Assembly: GCF_029238675.1 (NCBI RefSeq)
Contig: NZ_JAQWFR010000016.1
Coordinates: forward strand, 1-64,000
Direction of reading: 5' to 3'
Source of the DNA: Oceanicoccus sp.
Lineage (GTDB): Bacteria; Pseudomonadota; Gammaproteobacteria; Pseudomonadales; Dasaniaceae
DNA: 64,000 nucleotides
Shown piece by piece: positions 36,723 to 46,352 of the stretch. How positions within the stretch are numbered: the first letter of the stretch is position 1; each line of letters begins with the position of its first letter. The notes beneath the pieces were generated by a model, which saw only the letters and a program-made list of their open reading frames with translations, was not told where the DNA came from and did not search any database. The translations under genes were made by a program, and so were the position numbers.

Positions 36723-38256
36723 TTACCAAGCTGCCTTTGAACGAGAAAAAAAAGCGCGAAAAGTTGCTGAAAAAGTGCTCGAAGATATGTCGCGAGAGTT
36801 ATATCTGGTTAACGATCAATTAAAGAACCAATATGACAAAATGATTTCTGAGTTCAAACAGAAAACATTGCTGTTGCAGATATCCCAATATTCCCAGGAC
36901 ATGATCAAACTCAGTGAGCTGCTGCCCGACATTATCTCTAGCATGCTCTCCATGGCCACCTTGCCCTTTGGTATCTTTGACTATTTCCCCTATGACAAAA
37001 GCCGGGATAATTATCGTTCGCCTGTTTATACCAATAACAATTTGTCTGATACGCAATCATCAACAAGTACATTTGATGAGATCCTGGTCGGTGACTTTCT
37101 CAATGATATGACTGCGGACGTCATTCGTGAACAGCATGGGAAATATATTGATAACCCCCTCGGACTGGTAGAAGGGGATGCCAGGAATGTGATGGAACAG
37201 CATAAAATTGAAGGTGTTATGGTTATTCCTATCATCGCCAATAATCATGCGGTCGCTATTTTATATTTGTTTGTTAATGATGAGAGCACCAGCGTGGAGG
37301 ATTATATGGAATTATTTTCATCCAGCGTAAAACAGTTGGGCTACCTGGTAGAGCATCGTTATAATGAAGAAAAATTAGAAGCGAATTACAAACAACTAAA
37401 ATCCACGGTTAACGAGTTAAATCTCACCCAGAAGCAATTAGTGCAGTCTGAAAAGATGGCATCAGTAGGTCAGTTGTCGTCAGGCATTGCCCATGAAATC
37501 AATAACCCCATGGGCTATATAAAAAGTAATATAAATAGTTTGACCAAGTATCAGGATATTTATAAGCAAGGGTTTTTATTTCTGCAAGCGTTGCTGGCTG
37601 AGCCCGATAATGAAAAAAGATTATCAGAGCTCGATAAGTATTGGCAGAAAAACGATCTCAGCTATCTGTTAAATGATACTGATATACTGCTGGAAGAAAC
37701 GCAACAAGGTATTGCTCGGGTGATTAATATAGTTTCTGGTCTTAAATCCTTTGCCCGAGCTTCCGATGAAAAATGGACCAAAATCTCGATTAATGATTGT
37801 GTGGAGGAGGCGTTAAAATTTTCTCATAATCAGTTGAAATACAACGTAACCATCGAGAAAAACCTAGCCGACGTACCTGCCATTAAAGGCAATGCGGGCG
37901 AGTTAACCCAGGTGATATTGAATTTGTTGATTAATGCGGGGCATGCTATTGAAAAAGATGGCGAAATCACCATATGCTCACAGCTAATTAATGACCGTGT
38001 CGTTTTGTCGATTGCTGATTCTGGTATGGGTATCGAACCTGAAAACCTTAAGCATATTTTTGACCCGTTTTTTACCACCAAGGAAGTCGGTGAGGGCACT
38101 GGGCTCGGTTTATCCATTTCCTTCGGTATTATACAGAATCATCTTGGCAGCATTGATGTTAAAAGTGCAGTGGATAAAGGCACCACTTTTACTATTTCCC
38201 TGCCAGTAGCCTTGGGTAATGACTCGGATGATGACTTGGGTAATAACGGGCTATAG
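36715..38256 (+). CDS. hnoK: H-NOX-associated sensor histidine kinase (HnoK-like)
   Basis: A soluble 513-residue kinase. Residues 1-65 form a coiled coil, 66-215 look like a GAF-type domain, then a coiled linker leads to the H-box with His260 (GQLSSGIAHEINNPMGYIKS). The ATPase domain shows the N box (LTQVILNLLINAGHAI) and the G boxes IADSGMGIEP and GTGLGLSISFG. There are no membrane segments, so it should act in the cytosol with the overlapping H-NOX gene product, which in Shewanella and Vibrio inhibits the kinase when NO-bound. Confidence 0.92.
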   Translation: MPDYQAAFEREKKARKVAEKVLEDMSRELYLVNDQLKNQYDKMISEFKQKTLLLQISQYSQDMIKLSELLPDIISSMLSMATLPFGIFDYFPYDKSRDNYRSPVYTNNNLSDTQSSTSTFDEILVGDFLNDMTADVIREQHGKYIDNPLGLVEGDARNVMEQHKIEGVMVIPIIANNHAVAILYLFVNDESTSVEDYMELFSSSVKQLGYLVEHRYNEEKLEANYKQLKSTVNELNLTQKQLVQSEKMASVGQLSSGIAHEINNPMGYIKSNINSLTKYQDIYKQGFLFLQALLAEPDNEKRLSELDKYWQKNDLSYLLNDTDILLEETQQGIARVINIVSGLKSFARASDEKWTKISINDCVEEALKFSHNQLKYNVTIEKNLADVPAIKGNAGELTQVILNLLINAGHAIEKDGEITICSQLINDRVVLSIADSGMGIEPENLKHIFDPFFTTKEVGEGTGLGLSISFGIIQNHLGSIDVKSAVDKGTTFTISLPVALGNDSDDDLGNNGL

Positions 38257-38295
38257 GAAGAGCAGTCAAAGCCAAAAAATAACAAGATTAGAGCC

Positions 38296-38355
38296 ATGAA
38301 TACCGTAACAATTGGTGTAACATGTGTCACAGCCAACTATGGATGCTATAACTGA
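38296..38355 (+). other. possible 19-codon small ORF before the HD-GYP-like regulator
   Basis: ATG at 38296 opens MNTVTIGVTCVTANYGCYN, and its TGA shares a base with the ATG of the next gene (TGATG). Only a weak TAGAG ribosome-binding site precedes it. It could be a translational coupler or a chance frame; there is no homology I recognise. Confidence 0.35.
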
Positions 38356-39656
38356 TGCCTGCAAGTGATACCTTTCAACAGACCTTATTGCTGGTCGATG
38401 ACGAAGAGAATGTGCTGAATGCTCTGCGGCGCTTGTTTCATGGTGCTGATTATCAGGTGGTTACAGCCAATTCCGGAGAGAAAGCCCTGGAAATGATGGA
38501 GGAATATAGCCCTGAATTAGTGATTTCAGATGTCCGCATGCCCGGTATGAATGGTGTAGAACTGCTAAGTATTATAGCCGCGAAATATCCGGATACCGAA
38601 CGGGTGCTATTAACAGGCTACTCTGATATAGAGTTAACGATAGAAGCAATTAACGTCGGCGGTATCAGCCAATATATTCAAAAGCCCTGGAATGATGAAA
38701 AACTATTAAGCCTGGTGGAAAAAACCCTGAGCTACTTGGATTTAAAAGAGCACAATGAAAGACTCCAGGATACGGTGCGCAGTCAAAATAAGCAGTTAAA
38801 AACCTTTAATCAGCAACTGGAAGAAAAGGTGGCTAAGGGAACGCTGGCCCTGACCGCAACAAACCGCAAATTGGCCAAAAGCTCCGAGGATTTAAAAGCT
38901 AGCTACCATAATTTTGTGGAACTGTTTCTTAGCCTGATGAAATCCCGCCTCGGACATTTTTACCAGGATGATGATCAGGCCAGTCGGCTGGCGTCGGCAA
39001 TTGGTCGATCTCTGGGCGTCGGTAGCGATGAGCTACAAGCGCTGCACTTTGCCGCCAAATTACGTCATATCGGCATGCTTGAGCTTGAAGATGAAATTAT
39101 TACCACCCCCTATGATCAACTATCCGTGGTACAACAGCAGCAGTTGAAGTTATATCCAATAATCTCCTACGATTTATTATGCTCGCAACCCTTTTTAAGT
39201 GAAGCGTCAGATATTATTTTGACCCATACAGAGCGGCTGGATGGCAAGGGTTTCCCCAACAAACTGATGGCTGATGAGATTAGTTTTCCGGCAAAAATCC
39301 TGGCGGTAGTGAATGATTATTTGGCTCTGGTTAACGGTGCCACGATGGCCGAGCCTTTGACCAGTGGCGACGCACTTAATATGATTTATCAGCGAGTTGA
39401 TACGCACTATGCTGAAGCTGTTGTAGCGGCACTGTTTTACTTAGTTGAAAATGATCGTCATACCGTTAACGAATCCAGGATAGAGACATCCCAGCTTGAT
39501 CCGGGCATGATATTGAGTCGTGACTTTCATAATGCCAATGGTGGGCTACTATTAGCCAAGGGCAGCAAACTGAATGCTTCAATGATTACCAGAATTCGCG
39601 ACATTGAAAGAACTGTAGACGAATCTCTCTCGCTTTATATTCATAATTATAAGTAA
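38355..39656 (+). CDS. hnoD: response regulator with degenerate HD-GYP domain (HnoD-like)
   Basis: A 433-residue protein: REC domain with phosphoacceptor Asp59 (LVISDVRMPGMNG) and KPW at 110-112, a coiled-coil linker (about 125-175), and an HD-GYP-like domain. The HD dyad is replaced: canonical LLHDIGK reads KLRHIGM (Arg237-His238), and GYP is GFP (HTERLDGKGFP, 291-301). Without the metal ligands it should not hydrolyse cyclic di-GMP, just as Shewanella HnoD is degenerate and acts allosterically. It is likely phosphorylated by the upstream kinase. Confidence 0.87.
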   Translation: MPASDTFQQTLLLVDDEENVLNALRRLFHGADYQVVTANSGEKALEMMEEYSPELVISDVRMPGMNGVELLSIIAAKYPDTERVLLTGYSDIELTIEAINVGGISQYIQKPWNDEKLLSLVEKTLSYLDLKEHNERLQDTVRSQNKQLKTFNQQLEEKVAKGTLALTATNRKLAKSSEDLKASYHNFVELFLSLMKSRLGHFYQDDDQASRLASAIGRSLGVGSDELQALHFAAKLRHIGMLELEDEIITTPYDQLSVVQQQQLKLYPIISYDLLCSQPFLSEASDIILTHTERLDGKGFPNKLMADEISFPAKILAVVNDYLALVNGATMAEPLTSGDALNMIYQRVDTHYAEAVVAALFYLVENDRHTVNESRIETSQLDPGMILSRDFHNANGGLLLAKGSKLNASMITRIRDIERTVDESLSLYIHNYK

Positions 39657-39660
39657 AACT

Positions 39661-40998
39661 ATGAAATCAGTCCTGATAGTTGATGATGATAAAAATATCT
39701 TAAGCGTGCTGGGCCGTTTATTGCGCAGTGCGCGCTATGAATTAACGCTATGTCAGGACCCCGTAGAGGCTCTGGCATTGTGTCAGGATAAACGCTATAG
39801 CTTAATTATCTCTGACCAAAAAATGCCAGTGATGACCGGCACCCAGTTGTTTGAAAAAATCGCTGGCTTACAAATCCGCGCCAGCAAAATTATTTTGAGT
39901 GGCTACAGTGATTTTAATGAAATTACCCATGCTTTTAATCAACAGTGGATTAATCAATTTATTGCCAAGCCGTGGGATGACGAGACGCTACAGTCGATAG
40001 TCGACACCACCGTAGCTAGCGTGACTACAGGGGACGAGCTAGCACTACAAGACACTAATAGGGCAGACGCTTATGGTTTGCATAACTTTCATGGCTTGTT
40101 GTCTGCCAATGCAGTATTCAATAAGCTTTTTTCTAAAGTGAAGCGAGCTGCAATCTCTGGTACTTCAGTTTATTTATATGGTGAAACTGGCACAGGCAAA
40201 GAGCTTTTTGCTCAAGCAATACATAATGAAAGCCCGATGGCTGCGGGGCCTTTTATTGCGGTTAACTGCGCAAATTTTAATGAGCAGTTAATAGAGTCAC
40301 AGCTTTTTGGTCATGTTAAAGGTGCTTTTACCGGGGCTGATTTTAATCAGGAGGGTTTATTAGCGGCAGCCTGCGGCGGCACGCTATTTCTTGATGAAAT
40401 AACGACACTGCCGCCAGCTATGCAGTCAAAAATGTTGCGGGTTATACAGGAAAAAGAGTATATGCCGGTTGGCTCAACGGAAAAAAAATCCTTTGATGCC
40501 ACGGTGATTTCTGCGTCTAATAAACATTTATCGATTGCTGTTTCTGATGGTGAATTTCGGGAGGACCTCTACTACCGTTTATGCGTCATCCCTCTGCCAA
40601 TTCCGCCCTTAAGAAGGCGCGGCGATGATGCTCTCAGGTTGTTTGAATATTTTATTGACCAGCTTTCAGCAAGTAAATATCTGGGCGATGATGGCGTAAA
40701 AGATACCTTGCTTACCCATCATTGGCCGGGCAATGTTCGCCAATTAATTAATGTCTGCCAGTATGTGGTTGCGATGTCTGAGGGCGATGAGATTAGCCTG
40801 GCGGACTTACCTGAAGATATTGCAGTAAACCCGGGCTATGATTCAACTAAAACCAGTGTTGAGGTGATTGAATTAACCGAACAATCGATACGAGGTGCCC
40901 TAACGGAAAATAACAACAATAAGTCAGCGGCTGCCAGGGCATTGGGCGTAAGCCGTATGACCCTGTGGCGCAGGGTAAAAGACTTCAACATTGAGTAG
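39661..40998 (+). CDS. sigma-54-dependent response regulator (NtrC family)
   Basis: A 445-residue activator: REC domain (Asp52 in IISDQKMPVMTG), AAA+ domain with Walker A GETGTGKE at 174-181, the sigma-54 contact loop GAFTGA at 221-226 and Walker B TLFLDEI, then a Fis-type HTH at the C-terminus (NNKSAAARALGVSRMTLWRR). It starts four bases after the HD-GYP-like gene, so it is in the same operon and probably the transcriptional output of the NO signal. Its target promoters are not visible nearby. Confidence 0.93.
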   Translation: MKSVLIVDDDKNILSVLGRLLRSARYELTLCQDPVEALALCQDKRYSLIISDQKMPVMTGTQLFEKIAGLQIRASKIILSGYSDFNEITHAFNQQWINQFIAKPWDDETLQSIVDTTVASVTTGDELALQDTNRADAYGLHNFHGLLSANAVFNKLFSKVKRAAISGTSVYLYGETGTGKELFAQAIHNESPMAAGPFIAVNCANFNEQLIESQLFGHVKGAFTGADFNQEGLLAAACGGTLFLDEITTLPPAMQSKMLRVIQEKEYMPVGSTEKKSFDATVISASNKHLSIAVSDGEFREDLYYRLCVIPLPIPPLRRRGDDALRLFEYFIDQLSASKYLGDDGVKDTLLTHHWPGNVRQLINVCQYVVAMSEGDEISLADLPEDIAVNPGYDSTKTSVEVIELTEQSIRGALTENNNNKSAAARALGVSRMTLWRRVKDFNIE

Positions 40999-41034
40999 CT
41001 GTAACTGGATGAGCCTTTTTTAGTAAAACAATTG

Positions 41035-41829
41035 TTAGTAAAATAATTGATAGACAATAGCGATGGTACCCACCACAAAACAATAATAGGAAAAGTATTT
41101 GAGTTGGGCGTTGCGCACCAACTTAATCATCCATTGGCAAGCCAATAAGCCGGTGACAAAAGCCGCAATAAAACCAGCACCCAGTACACTGATTTGGTCA
41201 TCACTAATACTGATTCCGCCATCTAATAAGTCTTTAGCAATTTTCCCCAAAATTAACGGCACCACCATTAAAAAAGAAAAACTGGCAGCTTTGGTGCGGT
41301 CAATACCCAGTAAAACCGACGTAGAGATGGTTGCACCTGAGCGAGAGATACCGGGCAAAATAGCGACTGCTTGCGATATACCAATAATGATAGAGTGTTT
41401 GAGCGAGACTTCTTTTTCACTATTTTTGGCGCGGTCAGCCACAATCAATAGCAGGCCAGTAACCCATAGCATCAAGCCCACCAATAAAATCTGCCGGTCA
41501 AACAGTGTTTCCATTTCATCGGCATACAGCACACCGACTGCGGCAGCCGGAATCATACTGATAATAATTTTTACCGAAAACTGAAATTGTTCATTATTAC
41601 TAAACTGGAATAAGCCCGCGATAATGCGCATCACTTCCCGACGATAAACCACGATAGTCGCCAGTGCTGTGGCAAAATGCAGCACAATGGTAAACATCAT
41701 ACTTTCCTGGGGAATGCTGGTGTCCCCCAAAATTGCCTTGCCTAATTCAAGGTGGCCACTGCTGCTAACGGGTAAAAATTCGGTAAGACCTTGGACAATA
41801 CCAAGAAGAATAGCTTCAAAAAGAGACAA
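41035..41829 (-). CDS. uppP: undecaprenyl-diphosphatase UppP (BacA)
   Basis: This integral membrane phosphatase recycles undecaprenyl pyrophosphate for peptidoglycan synthesis. The 264-residue protein has the two catalytic motifs: GLTEFLPVSSSGHL near the N-terminus and LPGISRSGATIS in the middle. About eight hydrophobic segments are present. It is convergent with the sigma-54 regulator, with no clear terminator between them. Confidence 0.95.
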   Translation of the reverse strand: MSLFEAILLGIVQGLTEFLPVSSSGHLELGKAILGDTSIPQESMMFTIVLHFATALATIVVYRREVMRIIAGLFQFSNNEQFQFSVKIIISMIPAAAVGVLYADEMETLFDRQILLVGLMLWVTGLLLIVADRAKNSEKEVSLKHSIIIGISQAVAILPGISRSGATISTSVLLGIDRTKAASFSFLMVVPLILGKIAKDLLDGGISISDDQISVLGAGFIAAFVTGLLACQWMIKLVRNAQLKYFSYYCFVVGTIAIVYQLFY

Positions 41830-41997
41830 AGGGTAACTCCTGACCTAAAGACTAACTGGGCTATTGATCAATGACCGGTTGGGCTCAGCCTGTTATTATC
41901 CCGACCATTAATGACGATCAGCTAATAGTAGTACGAATTTGGATTCTTTGTCATCTGTCCAGCGTGTGAATATTGAAGCTGTTGCCGGCAGCCTGGC

Positions 41998-42003
41998 TAT
42001 AAT
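41998..42003 (+). promoter_or_regulatory. -10 element (TATAAT) before the phosphoribosyltransferase gene
   Basis: A perfect TATAAT lies 20 bp upstream of the start codon at 42024. A poor -35 (TTGAAG) is 19 bp further up, so transcription may begin near 42010 with a short leader. Confidence 0.4.
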
Positions 42004-42023
42004 TTTTCCTGGAGATTCGGCCG

Positions 42024-42599
42024 ATGGCCAATAAACATTATATTGATGCACAACAGTTATTGGATGATTCCTTTAACCTTGCCCTAAAAGTACTGGATGA
42101 TGGTTATCAACCGGACTTAATTATTGCCATTTGGCGCGGTGGCACACCGGTAGGTATTGCCGTGCATGAGTTATTTGAGTACGTGGGTTGCCACTGTGAT
42201 CATATCTCGATTCGCACCTCCCTGTATAAAGGCATAGAAAAACGAGCCAGCAATGTCAGCGTTCACGGATTAAAGTACGTGGTCAATAATGTTAAAGCCA
42301 CTGACCGTTTACTGATCGTTGATGATGTTCACGATACTGGCCGCAGCATTCATCAAGTCATTAACGATATTAACAACGAGTGTGGTAGCGGCACGCCAGA
42401 TATACGCATCGCCACGCCTTACTTCAAACCCGGTAATAATCAGGTTGGCCGTATTCCCGATTACTACCTGCACGAAACAGAAGATTGGCTGGTTTTCCCC
42501 CATGAGTTATCTGGCTTGTCGGCTCAGGAGTTGTTGGATAATAAGCCGGGGATTGCGGCACTCCAACATAAACTACAAGCACTGGCCAAACAGAATTAG
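42024..42599 (+). CDS. phosphoribosyltransferase, hypoxanthine-PRT-like
   Basis: A 191-residue type I phosphoribosyltransferase. The PRPP-binding motif is LLIVDDVHDTGRS at about residues 95-107, preceded by LIIAIWRGGTPVGIAVHELF, which contains the flexible loop region. The likely substrate is hypoxanthine or a related purine, but this branch is less studied than E. coli Hpt, so the specificity is inference. Confidence 0.85.
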   Translation: MANKHYIDAQQLLDDSFNLALKVLDDGYQPDLIIAIWRGGTPVGIAVHELFEYVGCHCDHISIRTSLYKGIEKRASNVSVHGLKYVVNNVKATDRLLIVDDVHDTGRSIHQVINDINNECGSGTPDIRIATPYFKPGNNQVGRIPDYYLHETEDWLVFPHELSGLSAQELLDNKPGIAALQHKLQALAKQN

Positions 42600-42766
42600 C
42601 CTTTACTTAATTCGACACCGTTAAATTAACTTAAAAAATACAATTAAATCAATAATATAGGTGCATATAAAAATAAAGCCCCCAATTTTCTTCTCTGCCC
42701 CTTCAAAATTACTGATACCATAGCTGCCGTATTTAGCCGCTAAATTTACCCTGTCTGAGACCCCCC

Positions 42767-43963
42767 ATGACATTTTCCAAACTTGGATTAAGTGACCCTA
42801 TTGTGCAAGCCGTTAGCGAGCAAGGTTATACCGTGCCAACGACTATTCAGCAGCAGGCGATCCCCGCTGTGTTGGCAGGCAGGGATCTTCTGGCCACTGC
42901 CCAGACAGGTACCGGGAAAACCGCTAGTTTTGTCTTGCCGATCCTGCAATCGTTAGGCGGTGAGCGTAAGCTACGCGGCAAACGTATTCGAGCTTTAATC
43001 CTTGTACCTACCCGTGAGTTAGCAATGCAAGTCGAAGCTAATATTGCCGACTATGGCCGGCATCTTAATTTACGTTCGATGGTGATGGTTGGTGGAGTTG
43101 ATGCGGAACCACAAAAGCACGGCCTTATTTACGGTGTCGATATTCTCGTTGCCACCCCAGGCAGACTGTTAGATATGGCCCATCAACGGGCGCTATATTT
43201 TGATGAGTTAGATGTGTTGGTCTTAGATGAAGCCGACAGAATGCTGGATATGGGTTTTATTGAGGATATCAATAAGATCATTAGTCACCTGCCCGAACAA
43301 AGGCAAAACCTGTTGTTTTCTGCCACCTTATCAAAAGAGGTACGCTCCTTAGCCAGAACTGCGATTGAAAACCCGGTTGAAATTTCGGTGATTGCCGATA
43401 GCAGCGCCAAGCCCGATATTTCGCAGTGGTTAATTACCGTTGATAAAGATACTAAGTCGGCGCTATTGAGTCATTTGATTAAAACCTATGATTGGACACA
43501 GGCATTAATTTTTATTCGCACCAAACACGGCGCCGCTAAGTTAGTTAGCCAGCTGGAAAAGCGCGGTATTAAAGCGGAGTCAATTCACGGCGGCAGAAGT
43601 CAGGCTGTGCGCACACAAATTCTGGCGGATTTTAAATCCGGCGCCATTGGCATTTTAGTCGCCACAGGCATTGCGGCCCGCGGTATTGATATTGATGACC
43701 TTGACCGAGTGGTAAATTATGACTTACCCGATGACGACGATGACTATATTCACCGCATAGGCCGAACCGGTAGGGCGGGTGCCAGTGGTGAGGCGGTTTC
43801 TTTGGTTTCTAAAGATGATTTCAAACGACTCTGCGCGATTGAGCGGCGTTTGGACCATTTGATAGAAAGAAGGGAAATTGAAGGTTTTGAGGCCAGCAAA
43901 GTCGTGCCTGTTTCTATTCTAAATTATGTAAAGAAGGACAGTAAGAAGTCCTATAACATTTAA
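42767..43963 (+). CDS. DEAD-box RNA helicase (RhlE-like)
   Basis: A 398-residue ATP-dependent RNA helicase with the motifs in order: Q motif (FSKLGLSDPIVQAVSEQGYT...TTIQQQAIP), Walker A AQTGTGKT, PTRELA, DEAD (VLDEADRML), SAT, and HRIGRTGRAG. It ends soon after the helicase core with a short Lys-rich tail, so it lacks the long RhlB/DeaD extensions. Its role is RNA remodelling or decay; the exact orthologue is not certain. Confidence 0.93.
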   Translation: MTFSKLGLSDPIVQAVSEQGYTVPTTIQQQAIPAVLAGRDLLATAQTGTGKTASFVLPILQSLGGERKLRGKRIRALILVPTRELAMQVEANIADYGRHLNLRSMVMVGGVDAEPQKHGLIYGVDILVATPGRLLDMAHQRALYFDELDVLVLDEADRMLDMGFIEDINKIISHLPEQRQNLLFSATLSKEVRSLARTAIENPVEISVIADSSAKPDISQWLITVDKDTKSALLSHLIKTYDWTQALIFIRTKHGAAKLVSQLEKRGIKAESIHGGRSQAVRTQILADFKSGAIGILVATGIAARGIDIDDLDRVVNYDLPDDDDDYIHRIGRTGRAGASGEAVSLVSKDDFKRLCAIERRLDHLIERREIEGFEASKVVPVSILNYVKKDSKKSYNI

Positions 43964-43985
43964 ATCAATTAACGAGAGTAAAAAA

Positions 43986-44972
43986 ATGGCGAAATACCAC
44001 GTATATGGACTCGGTGCAGCACTAGTGGATACCGAAATTGACGTTACTGATAGTGATCTGGACACCTTTCAAATTGAAAAAGGCCTGATGACATTGGTTG
44101 ATGAAAACCGTCAGCATGAACTGATCGATAACCTGAAAGGCCACTTAGTCCATTCAAAACGCACCAGCGGTGGTTCCGCCTGTAATAGCGTTGTAGCGGC
44201 CAGCAGCTTTGGTGCCAGCGCTTACTATTCTTGTAAAGTCGCCAATGATGAAAATGGTGATTTTTACTTGAACGATTTAAAAGTGACCGGAGTAGATACC
44301 GATTTCGACGGCGACAAAGTTGACGGTATTACCGGTAAATGCCTGGTAATGATCACACCGGATGCTGAACGCACTATGAATACCTACCTGGGTGTGAGTG
44401 AAACCTTGTCAGACATTGACCTTAACCAAGCCGCTTTGGTCAATTCGGAGTACGTATACTTTGAAGGTTACCTGGTGACTTCTGACACTGGTCGTGCGGC
44501 CGCCATCAAAGCGCGCCAGTTGGCAGAGCAGAGTAATGTTAAAACGGCTATCAGCCTTTCTGATCCAGGTATGGTGCAATTCTTTAAGCCCGGCTTACAG
44601 GAAATGATTGGCGAAGGTGTTGATCTTTTATTTTGCAACAAAGACGAAGCGTTAGGCTGGGCTGAAACGCAAAATATTGACGAAGCCATTGCAGCGATTA
44701 AACAAGTGGCTAAAACATTTGCCATCACACTTGGAGCAGACGGCGCTGTAGTGTTTGATGGTAATGAGCTAATCACTATCAAACCCTATGCGGTTAAAGC
44801 GGTTGATACCAATGGCGCAGGCGATATGTTTGCCGGAGCCTTTATTTACGGTATTACCCACGGCATGTCTTTTGCGCAAGCCGGTGACCTGGCAAGCAAG
44901 GCGGCGGCCCAGGTTGTTTCTGGTTATGGCCCTCGCTTAAGTGTTGATGCGCATAAGGCGCTGTTAGCCTAG
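43986..44972 (+). CDS. PfkB-family adenosine/sugar kinase
   Basis: A 328-residue ribokinase-like kinase. The N-terminal substrate motif GGSACNSVVAAS and the C-terminal signature DTNGAGDMFAGAFIYGI with the catalytic Asp are intact. Sequences of this type in Gammaproteobacteria are annotated adenosine kinase; guanosine or sugar specificity cannot be excluded. It ends one base before the convergent MFS gene stop. Confidence 0.87.
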   Translation: MAKYHVYGLGAALVDTEIDVTDSDLDTFQIEKGLMTLVDENRQHELIDNLKGHLVHSKRTSGGSACNSVVAASSFGASAYYSCKVANDENGDFYLNDLKVTGVDTDFDGDKVDGITGKCLVMITPDAERTMNTYLGVSETLSDIDLNQAALVNSEYVYFEGYLVTSDTGRAAAIKARQLAEQSNVKTAISLSDPGMVQFFKPGLQEMIGEGVDLLFCNKDEALGWAETQNIDEAIAAIKQVAKTFAITLGADGAVVFDGNELITIKPYAVKAVDTNGAGDMFAGAFIYGITHGMSFAQAGDLASKAAAQVVSGYGPRLSVDAHKALLA

Positions 44973-44973
44973 T

Positions 44974-46167
44974 TTAAGGATTCTGTTCGGAGGCAGCTGG
45001 CTGCCTACAGGCCCAGCCCAAATAAAAAGTACACAAAGCCAGTGCCACCAACCAGGCGGTTGAGAAGCCATAGAAATGCAATACAACACCGCCCAGTAAC
45101 GGGCCTGTTACCCGTCCCCAGGCTGACATGGACGCGGTTGTTCCCATCATCTGTCCGCGAAAGCGCAAAGGTGTGCGTTTAGAGGTAATAGAATTAAGCA
45201 TCGGCAGACAAAGCGAACAACCTGTCACCGTCATACAAAAGGCTAAAATCATAAAGGGCATTGTGTTGGCAAAAGCTGCAACCAGAAATCCCAAACAGGC
45301 AAAACTGATACCCATTATCAAGACGTTGATTTCACTCATACGAATAGATAGTGGACCAATGGCCTTCATCTGAATAACGGCAATTACCAAACCTTGAATA
45401 CCAAATACGATACCGACATCCCGCGGGCCCCAATCCAATAAGCTGGCCACCCATAGCGGAAACAGGAAGCTGATCATGCTAACGCAAGTGTTATGTAGGG
45501 TATATACCGAAGCCAGGATGGTGTTATGAGTTTCTTTTAGCATGGCAAGCAAAGACACTTTCTGGTGTTTGGCTTGCTCTGCGGTATGCTCTTCACGCTT
45601 TTCCAGTGTGATGGTTTCTTCAAGCAAGAAGAAACCGGCAACAATGGCCAACGTTGAAAGACCGGCGGCAACAAAGAAAGGAAGAGTATAAGACTCGCCA
45701 TTGCCACTTAAAATACCGCCCAGAGTTGGTCCAATCACCATACCCAGACCAAAAGCCGCACCAATCATCCCCATGCCTTTGGCGCGATTTTTTGGGGTAG
45801 TCAGATCGGCGATCATGGCAGAGGCCACACCAAAGTTACCCGCCATCAAGCCGCCAAAGGCGCGCCAGAAATAAATTGCGGTTAGCGTGGTGGCAAAGGC
45901 CAGGCCAATATAAGAAATTGCCGCGCCCGTTAAACAAATCAGGATAATAGGCTTGCGGCCAAAACGGTCACTTAAACGCCCCCAAAACGGCCCACAAAGG
46001 CCATTAAAGATAGAGTAGGTGGCGATAATCAGGCCAATTTCAAGGCTGGATGCACCCATATCCGGTGCCAGAAAAGGCAGGATAGGTATAACAATACCAA
46101 AGCCAATCAGGTCGATCAGCACAGTTACAAACAGGAATTTCATAAACAGGCTTCTTGGTTTAAACAC
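44974..46167 (-). CDS. MFS transporter, Tet/multidrug type
   Basis: A 397-residue 12-helix major facilitator. The loop motif GRLSDRFGRKPIILICLTGA (motif A) and the antiporter-type GPTLGGILSGNGE (motif C) place it with the TCR/Tet efflux branch. The substrate is unknown. It is convergent with the PfkB kinase and divergent from liuR. Confidence 0.87.
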   Translation of the reverse strand: MFKPRSLFMKFLFVTVLIDLIGFGIVIPILPFLAPDMGASSLEIGLIIATYSIFNGLCGPFWGRLSDRFGRKPIILICLTGAAISYIGLAFATTLTAIYFWRAFGGLMAGNFGVASAMIADLTTPKNRAKGMGMIGAAFGLGMVIGPTLGGILSGNGESYTLPFFVAAGLSTLAIVAGFFLLEETITLEKREEHTAEQAKHQKVSLLAMLKETHNTILASVYTLHNTCVSMISFLFPLWVASLLDWGPRDVGIVFGIQGLVIAVIQMKAIGPLSIRMSEINVLIMGISFACLGFLVAAFANTMPFMILAFCMTVTGCSLCLPMLNSITSKRTPLRFRGQMMGTTASMSAWGRVTGPLLGGVVLHFYGFSTAWLVALALCTFYLGWACRQPAASEQNP

Positions 46168-46280
46168 TAGAAGCGCACTTTACTGATTTCCCTATCTTAT
46201 GTATAGCCAGTGGTTATTGCCAAAGTGTGTCGGTTAGTTTGTTGAGCAGGCGTTACTGTCAGCGGTTTTACTTCGTTTTG

Positions 46281-46303
46281 TTGACCTTTACGTTAACGTC
46301 AAG
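46281..46303 (+). promoter_or_regulatory. LiuR operator/promoter of the liu operon
   Basis: The segment TTGACCTTTACGTTAACGTC then AAG contains the palindrome CGTTAACG at its centre and resembles the known LiuR (MerR) motif TTTACGTnAACGTAAA. TTGACC would be the -35 hexamer, so binding there would control liuR and liuABCDE. It lies about 50-70 bp before liuR. Confidence 0.65.
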
Positions 46304-46352
46304 TAAGCTCCCCATTATCAACTTTTAACAGGGTCTTTCCCCGTAGCTGAAT

